This document shows positions 24,837 through 33,568 of a stretch of DNA of 64,000 nt, one piece after another. Position 1 is the first letter of the stretch. Each line of letters opens with the position of its first letter. Under the pieces are notes generated by a model. That model was not told the origin of the DNA. It did no database searches and saw only the letters and a program-made list of their open reading frames with translations. The translations under genes were made by a program, and so were the position numbers. The DNA comes from Alistipes sp. (GTDB lineage: Bacteria > Bacteroidota > Bacteroidia > Bacteroidales > Rikenellaceae), in NCBI GenBank assembly GCA_017436185.1, contig JAFSDP010000011.1:1-64000 (forward strand). Reading direction: 5' to 3'.

Positions 24837-25217
24837 TTAGAAGGGCAGATCGTCCACCTCCTGCACCGGAGCGCTGCTGTACGAAGGCTCACTGGTGGGG
24901 AAGGGGGGCATATCGGCGGGAGCGGGTGCGGGGGCAGCCTGCTCGGCCTGCTTGGGCTGCAGACGCCAAGCACGGATGTCGGTGTACCAACGCCCCTGAT
25001 ACTCACGCGACTCGATATTGACCGAAACCTCATACTCGGCCCCCTCGCGCAGCTTGGCTACATCGTCGGGACGGTTGAAGAAGGTGACGCAGATTTTGCG
25101 GGTAAACTGGCCGCCGTCCGAGTAGTCGAAGACTACATCCTGACGCTTCCAGGGACCACGAGCCGAGGTGCCCTCCGTAGCGGGCATAATTTTATATACG
25201 GTACCGGTAAATTCCAT
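24837..25217 (-). CDS. DUF3127 protein with an SSB-like C-terminal tip
   Basis: A 126-residue protein of the Bacteroidetes DUF3127 family. Residues 1-85 form a compact beta-rich domain (MEFTGTVYKIMPATEGTS...WYTDIRAWRL), probably OB-like. A Pro/Ala/Ser linker (about 90-118) leads to the last residues EVDDLPF. This layout (small beta domain, flexible linker, acidic tip ending in hydrophobic Pro-Phe) is that of single-stranded DNA-binding protein, whose DDIPF tip recruits repair proteins. That is an inference; no DNA-binding data are implied. Single gene with its own -7 box and terminator. Confidence 0.85.
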   Translation of the reverse strand: MEFTGTVYKIMPATEGTSARGPWKRQDVVFDYSDGGQFTRKICVTFFNRPDDVAKLREGAEYEVSVNIESREYQGRWYTDIRAWRLQPKQAEQAAPAPAPADMPPFPTSEPSYSSAPVQEVDDLPF

Positions 25218-25256
25218 AGACTGTTTCGTTTAGTTGGTTTGTTACAATTTCAAGGG

Positions 25257-25264
25257 CAAATATA
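25257..25264 (-). promoter_or_regulatory. -7 box for the DUF3127 gene
   Basis: TATATTTG on the minus strand with TTGACC about 17 bases upstream (25286-25281). The -33 part overlaps the end of the upstream hydrolase gene. Confidence 0.75.
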
Positions 25265-25270
25265 GCAAAT

Positions 25271-26095
25271 TTATTCGGGTTGGTCAAGCGTTTCGGGGTT
25301 GATTCCCATAAATTTCAACAACGCCTCGGCGCAAGCCTCGGGCTGCTCCAAAAATCCCATATGTCCCGACTCCTCCAACCAGGCCACCTCGGCTTGCGGA
25401 TGGCGGCCAACCATCGCTTCGGCCACCTCCATCGGGATGTAACCATCTTGCTTGCCGAGGATAAAGAGCTGACGAACAGCCGACTTCTGAAGCATCTCGT
25501 TTTGGTCTTTGCGCTCGATCATTCCGTTCAGCAACGCCACGATGCCCTCCTCCTCGGTCAGGTGTACCTGCTCGGTGAGGTCGGCGATGTAATCCTTCAT
25601 TCGGGGGCGATTCACCACGGCAAACCCCGCCTCGGGGGCCACACGGGCCAGCAGATCCTTCTTGCCACTCTTGACCAACTCAATCTCACGACGGCGGTTC
25701 TCCCGCTTCTCGTCCGTGTCGGGGTTGGGCGTAGAACTGAGCAACACCACACCATCCAATCGGTCGGCGTACTTTTCGGCTACGGCCAACGCCACATAGC
25801 CGCCCATCGAGTGGCCCACCACCGTGTAACGCTCCACACCGAGCGAGGCCATCAGGTCGGCCACCACATCGGCCAGATACTCCATCGTGTGGCACTCTCC
25901 ATTGACCACCGAGATGCCGTGTCCGGGTAGGTCGAGCGTCACCACACGCAGCTGCTTGTAGAGGTGGGGAATGAAATCCTCCCACACCATCAGCGACTCC
26001 AGATAGCCGTGCAGCAGCACCACGCATTTCTCGCCTTTCTCCGAATCGCAGATATGCAGGGCCGTCTCACCGGCCATCATAAACTTCTCTACCAT
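25271..26095 (-). CDS. Alpha/beta hydrolase
   Basis: A 274-residue soluble hydrolase with no signal peptide. Motifs: [10 protein letters not shown] (25-34, oxyanion hole), DLPGHG (55-60), nucleophile Ser96 in VGHSMGG, the acid in LGKQDGYIP (about 226) and the catalytic His in EESGHMGF (about 251). It resembles the broad esterase/C-C hydrolase group; substrate unknown. I chose the second Met (26095) since the -7 box at 26123-26116 overlaps the first in-frame Met at 26119, which therefore cannot be on the transcript. Confidence 0.87.
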   Translation of the reverse strand: MVEKFMMAGETALHICDSEKGEKCVVLLHGYLESLMVWEDFIPHLYKQLRVVTLDLPGHGISVVNGECHTMEYLADVVADLMASLGVERYTVVGHSMGGYVALAVAEKYADRLDGVVLLSSTPNPDTDEKRENRRREIELVKSGKKDLLARVAPEAGFAVVNRPRMKDYIADLTEQVHLTEEEGIVALLNGMIERKDQNEMLQKSAVRQLFILGKQDGYIPMEVAEAMVGRHPQAEVAWLEESGHMGFLEQPEACAEALLKFMGINPETLDQPE

Positions 26096-26115
26096 AGATT
26101 TCAAGGTTTGTTGAG

Positions 26116-26123
26116 GCAAAGGT
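26116..26123 (-). promoter_or_regulatory. -7 box for the alpha/beta hydrolase gene
   Basis: TACCTTTG on the minus strand, 20 bases before the start at 26095. Confidence 0.72.
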
Positions 26124-26324
26124 ACAAAACAAATTCAAAATGTAGAATGCAAAATTCAAAATTGGAGAGGAGCGTTGATAAGGTTACTAAGCGACTTATA
26201 GCAAAATCCCCAAAAAATCAAAAAAAAGTTACTCTCCCGATGCAGTATTTCGCCCCTTTGTGCATTTATAGAGTAGAGTCAAGAAAAAATGGCCCAACCA
26301 AGCATTGTTGTTCAACTTTTTTTC

Positions 26325-26332
26325 TAACTTTG
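26325..26332 (+). promoter_or_regulatory. -7 box for the lipoprotein gene
   Basis: TAACTTTG with TTGTTG about 20 bases upstream; the ATG follows at 26369. Confidence 0.75.
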
Positions 26333-26368
26333 TAATTAGTAAAATAGTCCCTTTACAAACTAACAAAA

Positions 26369-26992
26369 ATGATTATGAAAAAGTATCTATTTTTACTGCT
26401 TGCCGCTTTTGCGTTAGTGGCGTGTGAGGACTCGCTTGAGCAGATTGATTATAGCACCCTTTCGACCGAAGAGTTGCTTCAGACAGGTGAAGGCGTTGAC
26501 TATTTGGTATCGCAAGCCACGGAGATTGATTTTGCAGCGCTCAATGAGCGACTAAAAACAGAGGTGTTGGATGGGGGGTACGCCAACCTTCGTTATTACG
26601 AACGCGAAGATGGCAAATGGGAACGCGAACTGCTGATTGGAGGTGGCGGCTGTGCGTATTGCGTATTGATGGATGACAATACATTCCGTCATTGTTTTGA
26701 GTTTGATGATTCGCAGTGGGAACTTGCCGGTAAGTGGTTTTGCACACACAATGCTTACGACAATGCGGTGGTAGAGATGGTCGGCAAGGTGGTTCCTTGG
26801 GCGAAAATCGTGGCTCACGTCGATAATGTGCTGATTTGTGAAGATGTTGACTCTAAAGAGAAGCGTTTCTTTGTGTGCCGTTTGGTTGATTGTCGTGAAA
26901 AGGTTTTGAACGCCTATACGCTCGACTTTGATGATCCCGAAGTGAGGAAAAAAGTTGCACTTGAGAATTACGAAAAAAGATATAATAAATAA
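26369..26992 (+). CDS. Hypothetical lipoprotein
   Basis: A 207-residue protein that I do not recognise. The N-terminus is a lipoprotein signal (MKKYLFLLLAAFALVACED) with the lipidated Cys at 19, so it is anchored in a membrane facing the periplasm or surface. The rest is acidic, without transmembrane segments or obvious repeats, and has a GGGGCAYC stretch near 90 with two of several cysteines. It is AT-richer than its neighbours and lies between repeat-rich spacers, so it may be acquired or fast-evolving. Start could be two codons later. Confidence 0.75.
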   Translation: MIMKKYLFLLLAAFALVACEDSLEQIDYSTLSTEELLQTGEGVDYLVSQATEIDFAALNERLKTEVLDGGYANLRYYEREDGKWERELLIGGGGCAYCVLMDDNTFRHCFEFDDSQWELAGKWFCTHNAYDNAVVEMVGKVVPWAKIVAHVDNVLICEDVDSKEKRFFVCRLVDCREKVLNAYTLDFDDPEVRKKVALENYEKRYNK

Positions 26993-27036
26993 ACATATAC
27001 AAGGATCTTTGTGGGTCTTGTGAAGAACTTAATTGG

Positions 27037-27068
27037 GGGTTGTGGCGATGGCTACGACCCCCGTTTCT
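27037..27068 (+). terminator. Terminator after the lipoprotein gene
   Basis: GGGGGTTGTGGC pairs with GGCTACGACCCCC around GAT, followed by GTTTCTTTTG. The arms match the gdhA terminator at 5526-5561. Confidence 0.75.
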
Positions 27069-27069
27069 T

Positions 27070-27222
27070 TTGGGTAGGTAGTTGATAAGGTCGCTATGGG
27101 TCTTTTAAGGTCATTTTAGGTCGCTATGGGGATTAGGTCAGCACCTTATAACGACCCATAGGTCTTATAGGTCCCATAGGTCACAATAGGCTGGGTTACA
27201 TTTTTGTAACCCGTGCTGCAAA
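27070..27222. repeat. GACCTATAA / GGGTTACA hairpin repeat, copy 3
   Basis: Words such as AGGTCGCTATGGG on the left and GACCCATAGGTC on the right lead to GGGTTACATTTTTGTAACCC (27193-27212) and then GTGCTGCAA. The loop is TTTT where copies 1 and 2 have AAAA, while the tail GTGCTGCAA is the same as in copy 2. Confidence 0.8.
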
Positions 27223-27439
27223 GGAGGGGAGAATAAGGAAATTTAAGAGTTTAAGGAATTTAACGAGATTAACGAAACAGACTTAATCCTTAATATCTTT
27301 AATTTCGTTAAATTCTTTAAGTTCTTTATTCAGGTCGCACCATCCCAAAAAATAATTTTGAATTCTAAATTCTACATTCTGAATTTCTTTCTGCTTTCCA
27401 AAAAACGGGGTTGAATTTGCTTTTTTTACTTGAAAGTTG

Positions 27440-27447
27440 TATTTTTG
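27440..27447 (+). promoter_or_regulatory. Promoter for dapF (-7 box)
   Basis: TATTTTTG with TTTG (-33) 20 bases upstream at 27416-27419; the ATG is at 27486. Confidence 0.78.
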
Positions 27448-27485
27448 AAGGTTAAAATGGCTATTGTGCCGATACCGAAACGAAA

Positions 27486-28442
27486 ATGATGCAACACTTC
27501 GACTATATCCTCTGTCACGGATCGGGGAACCGATTCCTGCTGTTCGATGCGGTGAAATCGCCTCAATTGGAGCGGTTTACTGCCCCGATGGTGGCCGAAT
27601 TGTGCCGTCAGGCAGCCCCCAACGACGGGCTGTTATTGCTCGTGCGTCGGGGCGGGGAGTATGGAATGCGTATGTTCAACACCGACGGCTCGGAGGCCGA
27701 AATGTGTGGCAACGGCATCCGTTGTGTGGCTCGTTTGGCCGAAATTTACCTCCCCGAGGGGCAGACCGCCTACCCCCTGTGGTCGGGCGGCAAGCGTCAT
27801 CCGATCTCCATCGAGCAGCCCGTGTGGGGCAATATCCCCACCCGCAAGGTGGCCATCGACATTCGCCTTGCGACCGACGATTTTGTGCCGAGTTTGACCA
27901 CCGAAGGGGGCTTTATCGAGCAGCCCATCCCTGCGTTGGACGAGGCGTTGCGCTTTACCTACCTCAATCTGGGCAATCCCCACTTGGTCGCCTTTGTCGA
28001 GGCCGTCGATTTGGACCATTTGTCTCGGCTGGGTGAGCGGGTGAAGGAGCTTAAGGAGTTGCTGCCCCGAGGTGTGAATGTCAGCCTAGTATGCTGCGAG
28101 GGGCCGAACCGCATCTTTGTGGCCACCTACGAGCGTGGAGTGGGGCTCACCCCTTCGTGTGGCACGGCGATGACCGCCTCCTCGACCGCCTCGGTATTGA
28201 CGGGGCGTTGCACTATGGGCGAGGAGATTGAGGTGCGCAACCGAGGTGGAATGGTGCGTTGTTGCTGCACCACGACCGAGGGCATCGTAACGACCCTCTC
28301 GGGCAATGCTACCTTTGAGGCCGAGGGCGAGGTCGGCATTGATTTTGAAACGGGCGAGGTGTCGCTGGCCGACGAAGAGCTCATCCGCACCGACGAGGTG
28401 GAGGCTTACGCCCAATTTTTACGTTCATTAAACGAAGCATAA
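27486..28442 (+). CDS. dapF: Diaminopimelate epimerase
   Basis: A 318-residue cytoplasmic enzyme that converts LL- to meso-diaminopimelate for lysine and peptidoglycan synthesis. It shows the pseudo-symmetric two-lobe fold: GSGNRFLLFD near 10 and the catalytic Cys in EMCGNGIRC near 75 in lobe 1; LGNPHLVAFV near 160 and the second Cys in TPSCGTAMTAS near 220 in lobe 2. The second motif reads CGTAMTAS where many homologues have CGTGACA, a modest divergence. Length is slightly above the usual 270-280. A nitroreductase gene follows after 4 bases. A Met directly after the first is an equal start. Confidence 0.93.
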   Translation: MMQHFDYILCHGSGNRFLLFDAVKSPQLERFTAPMVAELCRQAAPNDGLLLLVRRGGEYGMRMFNTDGSEAEMCGNGIRCVARLAEIYLPEGQTAYPLWSGGKRHPISIEQPVWGNIPTRKVAIDIRLATDDFVPSLTTEGGFIEQPIPALDEALRFTYLNLGNPHLVAFVEAVDLDHLSRLGERVKELKELLPRGVNVSLVCCEGPNRIFVATYERGVGLTPSCGTAMTASSTASVLTGRCTMGEEIEVRNRGGMVRCCCTTTEGIVTTLSGNATFEAEGEVGIDFETGEVSLADEELIRTDEVEAYAQFLRSLNEA

Positions 28443-28446
28443 CGAT

Positions 28447-29193
28447 ATGATTAACACGATTTTGAAACACCGTTCGATTCGCCGCTTCAAACCTACGGCG
28501 ATTCCCGATGATGTGCTGGCCGAGATGTTGGAGGCGGCGCTGCGTGCCTCGACCTGCGGCAATATGCAGCTCTACTCGCTCATCGTCACCCGTGACGAGG
28601 CGATGCGCCAAAAGCTCCTGCCGTTGCACTTCGGACAGCAGATGGTCGTCGAGGCCCCCTGCGTGGTGACGGTGTGTGCCGATATTCACCGTTTCTCGAT
28701 GTGGTGCGAGCAGCGTGAGGCCGAGCCGGCCTACGACAACTTCGCCTGGTTTCTGACCGCTGCCATCGATGCTCTGCTGGCTGCCCAGAATCTGGCCATT
28801 GCCGCCGAGGATAACGGCCTCGGCATCTGCTACCTGGGTACGACGCTCTACACGGCGGGCGAGATCGTGAAGACGCTGGAGCTGCCCAAGGGGGTGATTC
28901 CCATCACGACGCTCGTTGTGGGCTATCCCAACGAGCACCCCGAGCTGACGGACCGTCTGCCGATGGATGCGGTGGTGCACTTCGAGAAGTACAAGGACTA
29001 CACCTCGGCCGAGATTGACGAGCTGTGGGCCGAGCGAGAGGAGTCGGAGCTGACGAAGCAGCTGCTGGCCGAGAACAACCTGCCCAACCTGGCCCGCATC
29101 TTCACCGAGCGTCGTTACGTGAAGGAGGACAACCTGGCCATCTCGCGCGCCCTTTTGACACTGCTTCGTGAGCGTGGATTTATGAATCAATAG
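28447..29193 (+). CDS. Nitroreductase family protein
   Basis: A 248-residue FMN-dependent oxidoreductase. The FMN-binding opening HRSIRRFKP (8-16) is typical, as are AALRASTCGNMQLYS (about 30-45), a central helix DALLAAQNLAIAAEDNGLGICYLGT (about 110-135) and a C-terminal extension as in the NfsA-like branch that uses NAD(P)H. The physiological substrate is unknown. It starts 4 bases after dapF and 18 bases before the Omp85 gene, so it is probably co-transcribed with both. Confidence 0.9.
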   Translation: MINTILKHRSIRRFKPTAIPDDVLAEMLEAALRASTCGNMQLYSLIVTRDEAMRQKLLPLHFGQQMVVEAPCVVTVCADIHRFSMWCEQREAEPAYDNFAWFLTAAIDALLAAQNLAIAAEDNGLGICYLGTTLYTAGEIVKTLELPKGVIPITTLVVGYPNEHPELTDRLPMDAVVHFEKYKDYTSAEIDELWAEREESELTKQLLAENNLPNLARIFTERRYVKEDNLAISRALLTLLRERGFMNQ

Positions 29194-29211
29194 TCTTAAA
29201 ATCGACTGACA

Positions 29212-31575
29212 ATGAAGATGTTGCGTTTCGTGATGGTGCTTTGTGCGGTGATCCTCTTGGGGTCGTCGTGCAGCGTCACACGCAACATTCCCAAGGGCGA
29301 ATACCTCTTGAGTCGGGTGCGGGTCGAGAGCGATAAGGAGGCCCCCCGACGGGAGCGCATCCCGAAGGAGGAGCTCGAAAAATTCATCCGCCAGACCCCC
29401 AACCGTCGTCTGTTGGGTGTCAATTTCTATGTGTGGCTCTACGAACAGGCCGACTCGACCAAACACAACGGTTGGAACAATTGGAAACGCAAGGTGGGCG
29501 AGGAGCCGGTATTGCTCGATATGAACTACACCCGCCGCAGTGCCGCCAACCTGAAGATCTTTATGGATTCGAAGGGCTTTTTCCGCTCCTCCTCGTCGTT
29601 TGAGGTCGATACCACCTCGCGTCGCAAGCGTGCCAAGCTGACCTATCGGGTGCGTCAGCGCGAGCCGTACCACATCGACCGCATCGACTACGAATTCCGT
29701 GACCGCGCCTTGGAGCCGCTTATCCTGGCCGACACGGTCAATACGTTGCTGCGTCCGGGGCAAATTTTCGACATCACGCAGTTGGATGCCGAGCGTGAGC
29801 GTGTGACCTCGTACCTGAAAAATCTGGGCTACTACAACTTTACGGTCGGCAACATCGAATATGTGGCCGACACCCTGGCCGAGAATCGCACGGTCGATGT
29901 GCGGATGGTCGTCAAGGAGCGTCTGACGGGCTATACGGCCCGAGGCGAGGCCGAGCGTGAGCCGAATCACCTCTACCGCCTCTCGGAGGTGCGTGTGCGC
30001 CCCGATTTCGACCCGATGAATCAGCTCGACAGCGACCCTGTGCTCGACACGATGGACTACCGAGGGCTGAAGATTCTCTACGATAAGAAGCTCAACCTGC
30101 GCCCCTCGGTGTTGCGTCAGGCCGTTTCGCTGACCCTCGACTCGCTCTACAGCCCCGAGGAGGTCAATCGCACCTACTCCGATCTGATGGCATTGGGTTA
30201 CTTCCGCAGTGCCAAGATCTCCTTCAGCGAGCAACCCGAACGGGTGATGGTGGCCGATACCATCCGCTTCTACGACGAGAAGGGTATGACCACCGAGGTG
30301 CGCCACTCGGAGGAGGGACGTCTCGGTTGCGATATTCTCTGCACCCCGACCCTCAAACAGAGCGTCAAGCTCGAATTGGAGGGCTCGACCACCTCGAGTT
30401 TCTACGGATTGAAGGCGACGGTGGGCTACCAAAACCGCAACATCTTCCGTGGTGCCGAGGCGCTCGACATCTCCTTCACGGGCGGTTACGAGTTTATGAA
30501 GGCCAAAGATGCCAAGATGCGTCGTGCCTCGGAGGTGGGTGTGACGGCCGGTCTGACCTTCCCCCGCTTCTTGTTGCCCGGCGATGGTTACTACCGCCGT
30601 CTGGTGCAGCCCAAGACCAAAATCGAAGCCTCGGTCAATTTCCAGAATCGCCCCTACTATCGGCGTACGCTGACCTCGGCCGCTTTGGCCTACCAGTGGA
30701 GCAACCGCAACTACTCCTCCTTCACGCTGCGCCCCATCGACATCAATGTGGTCAATGTGGCTCGTCTGGACTCTACGTTCCTCAGTCAGACGCAAAATAT
30801 GTATCTGATTAACAGCTATAAGACGCAGCTGATTGCAGGTTTGAACTTTGGTTACACCTTCAACAGCCAACGTCGCAATATGGGGGGAAATGCCACCCTT
30901 ATCCGCTTCAACTTCGAGTCGGCGGGCAACCTGATCGATGGGCTGGAGCACCTCTTCTCGCACAAGCGGGGCGACAAGGATTACTACACCATCTTCGGCA
31001 TCCGCTACTCGCAGTATGTGCGTGCCGACTTGAGCCTGAGCCGCAAAATCGTGCTGGGTGAGAAGACCGCCATTGCAGGTCGCATCTACGGCGGTTTGGC
31101 CCACGCCTACGGCAATTCGGATGCTGTTCCGTTCGACCGCTTGTTCTATGCGGGCGGCTCGAACAGTATGCGTGGCTGGGCACCCCGCACGCTCGGTCCC
31201 GGCTCGGTACCCGACCCCAACGCCGAGTTCCCGACCCAGCTGGGCGATATGAAGTTGGAGGCCAATCTGGAGTTCCGCTTCCCCATTTGGGGCATCTTCC
31301 ACGGTGCCACGTTCCTTGACCTGGGCAACATCTGGTACACTAAATCCAACCCCGATGAGTATGCTGAGGAGGCTGTCTTCCACTTCGACAACTTCTACAA
31401 ACAGTTGGGCTTCAATACGGGTCTGGGTCTGCGCCTCGACATCAAATTTGCCGTGCTGCGCCTCGATTGGGGTATTCAGCTCCACAACCCCAACCGCCCC
31501 GCAGGCGAACGGTGGATTCACAACTTCTCGTGGAAAAACACCGCCCTCAACTTCGGTGTGGGCTACCCCTTCTAA
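29212..31575 (+). CDS. TamL-like lipoprotein of the Omp85/BamA family
   Basis: A 787-residue outer-membrane protein of the Omp85 family. The N-terminus is a lipoprotein signal (VILLGSSCSV, Cys at about 21), which distinguishes the Bacteroidetes TamL type from BamA itself. POTRA-like repeats occupy about 30-370 (YHIDRIDYEF, LRPGQIFDITQLDAERERVTSYL, LNLRPSVLRQAVSLTLDSLYS). The last ~400 residues form the 16-stranded barrel, with the Omp85 signature GSNSMRGWAPRTLGPGS near 650 and a C-terminal Phe. Family role: insertion of outer-membrane proteins, together with a TamB-like partner not in this window. The third gene of the dapF run. Confidence 0.9.
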   Translation: MKMLRFVMVLCAVILLGSSCSVTRNIPKGEYLLSRVRVESDKEAPRRERIPKEELEKFIRQTPNRRLLGVNFYVWLYEQADSTKHNGWNNWKRKVGEEPVLLDMNYTRRSAANLKIFMDSKGFFRSSSSFEVDTTSRRKRAKLTYRVRQREPYHIDRIDYEFRDRALEPLILADTVNTLLRPGQIFDITQLDAERERVTSYLKNLGYYNFTVGNIEYVADTLAENRTVDVRMVVKERLTGYTARGEAEREPNHLYRLSEVRVRPDFDPMNQLDSDPVLDTMDYRGLKILYDKKLNLRPSVLRQAVSLTLDSLYSPEEVNRTYSDLMALGYFRSAKISFSEQPERVMVADTIRFYDEKGMTTEVRHSEEGRLGCDILCTPTLKQSVKLELEGSTTSSFYGLKATVGYQNRNIFRGAEALDISFTGGYEFMKAKDAKMRRASEVGVTAGLTFPRFLLPGDGYYRRLVQPKTKIEASVNFQNRPYYRRTLTSAALAYQWSNRNYSSFTLRPIDINVVNVARLDSTFLSQTQNMYLINSYKTQLIAGLNFGYTFNSQRRNMGGNATLIRFNFESAGNLIDGLEHLFSHKRGDKDYYTIFGIRYSQYVRADLSLSRKIVLGEKTAIAGRIYGGLAHAYGNSDAVPFDRLFYAGGSNSMRGWAPRTLGPGSVPDPNAEFPTQLGDMKLEANLEFRFPIWGIFHGATFLDLGNIWYTKSNPDEYAEEAVFHFDNFYKQLGFNTGLGLRLDIKFAVLRLDWGIQLHNPNRPAGERWIHNFSWKNTALNFGVGYPF

Positions 31576-31664
31576 CCCTTACGGCACGGGTCGCACGGTG
31601 GCCGAATACGGTATAGACGAGGCAGAATTGTGTTAGAAATTTTGCTTTTTCGCTATCTATATTG

Positions 31665-31672
31665 TATATTTG
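31665..31672 (+). promoter_or_regulatory. -7 box for the kinase-AAA+ gene
   Basis: TATATTTG; the ATG is at 31700. It rules out upstream in-frame starts. Confidence 0.75.
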
Positions 31673-31699
31673 TATTATTCTATCAAATTTTACCCGACT

Positions 31700-33550
31700 A
31701 TGAGCCTGTTGAAACCGAATGACCAACTGGGTCAATATACCGTCCAGTACCTCATTAAGCAGGGTGCGCTGGCCGAAACCTACCGCATCACCGACCGTGA
31801 GCAAAAATCCTTCTTTCTGAAACTGCTTCGCAGCTCGGAGCACCCCGCCTCGCTGCTCACCGATGAGGGTGAGCCGCTCGAGTTGCAGGTGCGCCACCGG
31901 TTGAGCCACCCGGCCTTTACGAAGCTTCACGCCTCGGGTCGCCACGATGTCGATGGCAAGCGTTGCGACTACCTGGTGACCGACTTCCTGCAAGGCGAGT
32001 TGGTCGAGGAGCGTCTGCAACGAGAGGGTAAGTTCTCGGTGCGCGAGGCATTGCAGATTATCGACTATGTGATTGAGGGTCTGCAATATATGCACGACCA
32101 AGGCTACGTGCACAACGACCTGACTGCCCGCAACGTGATGTTCGACAAGGATAGCGAGGGCGATCTGCACCCCCGCATCATCGATATGGGCCACACCTCC
32201 CGCCATTGCAGCGGCTCGGCCCCCTTCCAGACCTCGGATTTGGAGCCGATGTATTGCGCTACGGAGACCTTTGTGGGGATCTACAATCCGACGACTGACC
32301 TCTTCTCGGTGGGCGTGTTGCTCTACCGAATGATTTATGGGTGGATGCCTTGGCCGATTGAGACGGCAGGTATGTCGCTTGCTGAGGTGCGTGATGCCCT
32401 GCGCAAGGCCCGCAAGGAGCCGATTGCCTTCCCGGCCGCCCAGGCCAAGGAGGAGGTGCCCGAGGCGGTACGTGAGGCTATCGCTGTCGCTTTGAGCGGT
32501 CGTTCGCAACGTTTCTCGAGTCTCAAGGAGTTCCGTGATGCCCTGGCGGGTAATATGCCGGTGCGCCGTGGATCCATTCCGAAACTCACCCGCTCGGGCT
32601 TCCCGACCGAAGGTAAGAAATCGGGCGACTCGGATGAGGAGCGTCGCACCCAGACCGAGGATGGTCGCCAGCTCCACACCGCCACGATGCGTCAGGGCGG
32701 CAACGGCTTCGAGGATGTGGCCGGTATGGAGGAGTTGAAGGCCTACCTGCACCGCCACGTGATTGGTATTCTGAAGGATAAGGAGCGTGCCGAGAAGTAT
32801 CGCCTGACCATCCCCAACGGTATGCTGCTCTATGGCCCTCCGGGTTGCGGTAAGACCTTCCTGGCCGAGAAGTTTGCCGAGGAGACGGGCTTTAAGTTTA
32901 CGCTCGTCAAGGCCTCGGATTTGGCCTCGACCTATGTGCACGGCTCGCAGCAGATGATCAGCTCGCTCTTCAACGATGCCCGCAAACACGCCCCGATGGT
33001 CATCTGCTTCGACGAGTTCGATGCCATCGCCCCCAACCGCCAGGCAGGCCCCGGTTCAAACCACCAGGCCGGTGAGGTGAACGAGTTGTTGGCCCAGCTC
33101 AACAACTGCGGTAAGGATGGTGTCTTTGTCATCGGCACGACCAACCGCCCCGATATGATTGATCCCGCCGTACTGCGTACAGGCCGTATGGATAAGCACG
33201 TCTTCGTGCCGATGCCCGACACGGCGGCCCGCAAGGGGATGTTGGCTATCAACCTCAAGGGTCGCCCCTGTGCCGAGGATTTGGACCTGGATAAGTTGGC
33301 CGAGTTGTCGAACAATATGACAGCCAGCGATATTGCCAAGTTGGTCAATGATGCCGCCACAACGGCCGCCTTTGCCGACCAACTCATCGGCGAGGAGCTG
33401 ATGGAGCAGACGCTCAGTTGTGCCCGTCGTTCACTCTCGGTTGAGACCATTGCCGAGTATGAGCGCCTGCGTCAGCAGTACGAGAACGAGGGTGGCACGC
33501 CCACGACGCCCACCCGTCGCCCCATTGGTTACAAAACGCAACAATCTTAA
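31700..33550 (+). CDS. Protein kinase-AAA+ ATPase fusion
   Basis: A 616-residue cytoplasmic protein with no signal or membrane segment. Residues about 10-285 form a Ser/Thr-kinase-like domain: a loose P-loop (KQGALAETY), Lys41 in FFLKLL, the catalytic loop HNDLTARN with Asp140, and the metal motif DMG at 162-164 instead of DFG. A charged linker (about 290-330) leads to one FtsH/Cdc48-type AAA+ module: Walker A GPPGCGKT (379-386), Walker B ICFDEFD (435-441), sensor IGTTNRPD and the arginine-finger-type LRTGRMD. A coiled tail ends in a Thr/Pro-rich stretch (TPTTPTRRP), possibly a phosphorylation target. No protease domain. A YbjN-like gene follows after 18 bases. I infer kinase control of an unfoldase or remodeller; this domain order is unfamiliar to me. 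Confidence 0.88.
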   Translation: MSLLKPNDQLGQYTVQYLIKQGALAETYRITDREQKSFFLKLLRSSEHPASLLTDEGEPLELQVRHRLSHPAFTKLHASGRHDVDGKRCDYLVTDFLQGELVEERLQREGKFSVREALQIIDYVIEGLQYMHDQGYVHNDLTARNVMFDKDSEGDLHPRIIDMGHTSRHCSGSAPFQTSDLEPMYCATETFVGIYNPTTDLFSVGVLLYRMIYGWMPWPIETAGMSLAEVRDALRKARKEPIAFPAAQAKEEVPEAVREAIAVALSGRSQRFSSLKEFRDALAGNMPVRRGSIPKLTRSGFPTEGKKSGDSDEERRTQTEDGRQLHTATMRQGGNGFEDVAGMEELKAYLHRHVIGILKDKERAEKYRLTIPNGMLLYGPPGCGKTFLAEKFAEETGFKFTLVKASDLASTYVHGSQQMISSLFNDARKHAPMVICFDEFDAIAPNRQAGPGSNHQAGEVNELLAQLNNCGKDGVFVIGTTNRPDMIDPAVLRTGRMDKHVFVPMPDTAARKGMLAINLKGRPCAEDLDLDKLAELSNNMTASDIAKLVNDAATTAAFADQLIGEELMEQTLSCARRSLSVETIAEYERLRQQYENEGGTPTTPTRRPIGYKTQQS

Positions 33551-33568
33551 CCTTAAAACAATAACGCT

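Larger units (their letters stand above)
26993..27439. other. Repeat-rich intergenic region before dapF
   Basis: No gene. It holds a GGGGGTTGTGGC/GGCTACGACCCCC stem (27037-27063), GGTCGCTATGGG and GACCCATAGGTC words (27086-27186), the third GGGTTACA hairpin (27193-27212), an imperfect inverted repeat of TTTAAGGAATTTAACG words (about 27232-27330) and an AT-rich GAATTCTAAATTCTACATTC word (27360-27379). Confidence 0.75.

Noticed and set aside
28381..31521. Very long open frame (over 1,000 codons) antisense to the nitroreductase and TamL-like genes
   Set aside because: The opposite strand encodes well-recognised proteins with signal peptide and family motifs. The antisense frame is Leu/His/Gly/Arg-rich without any motif, a known artefact of GC-rich coding DNA with third-position bias.
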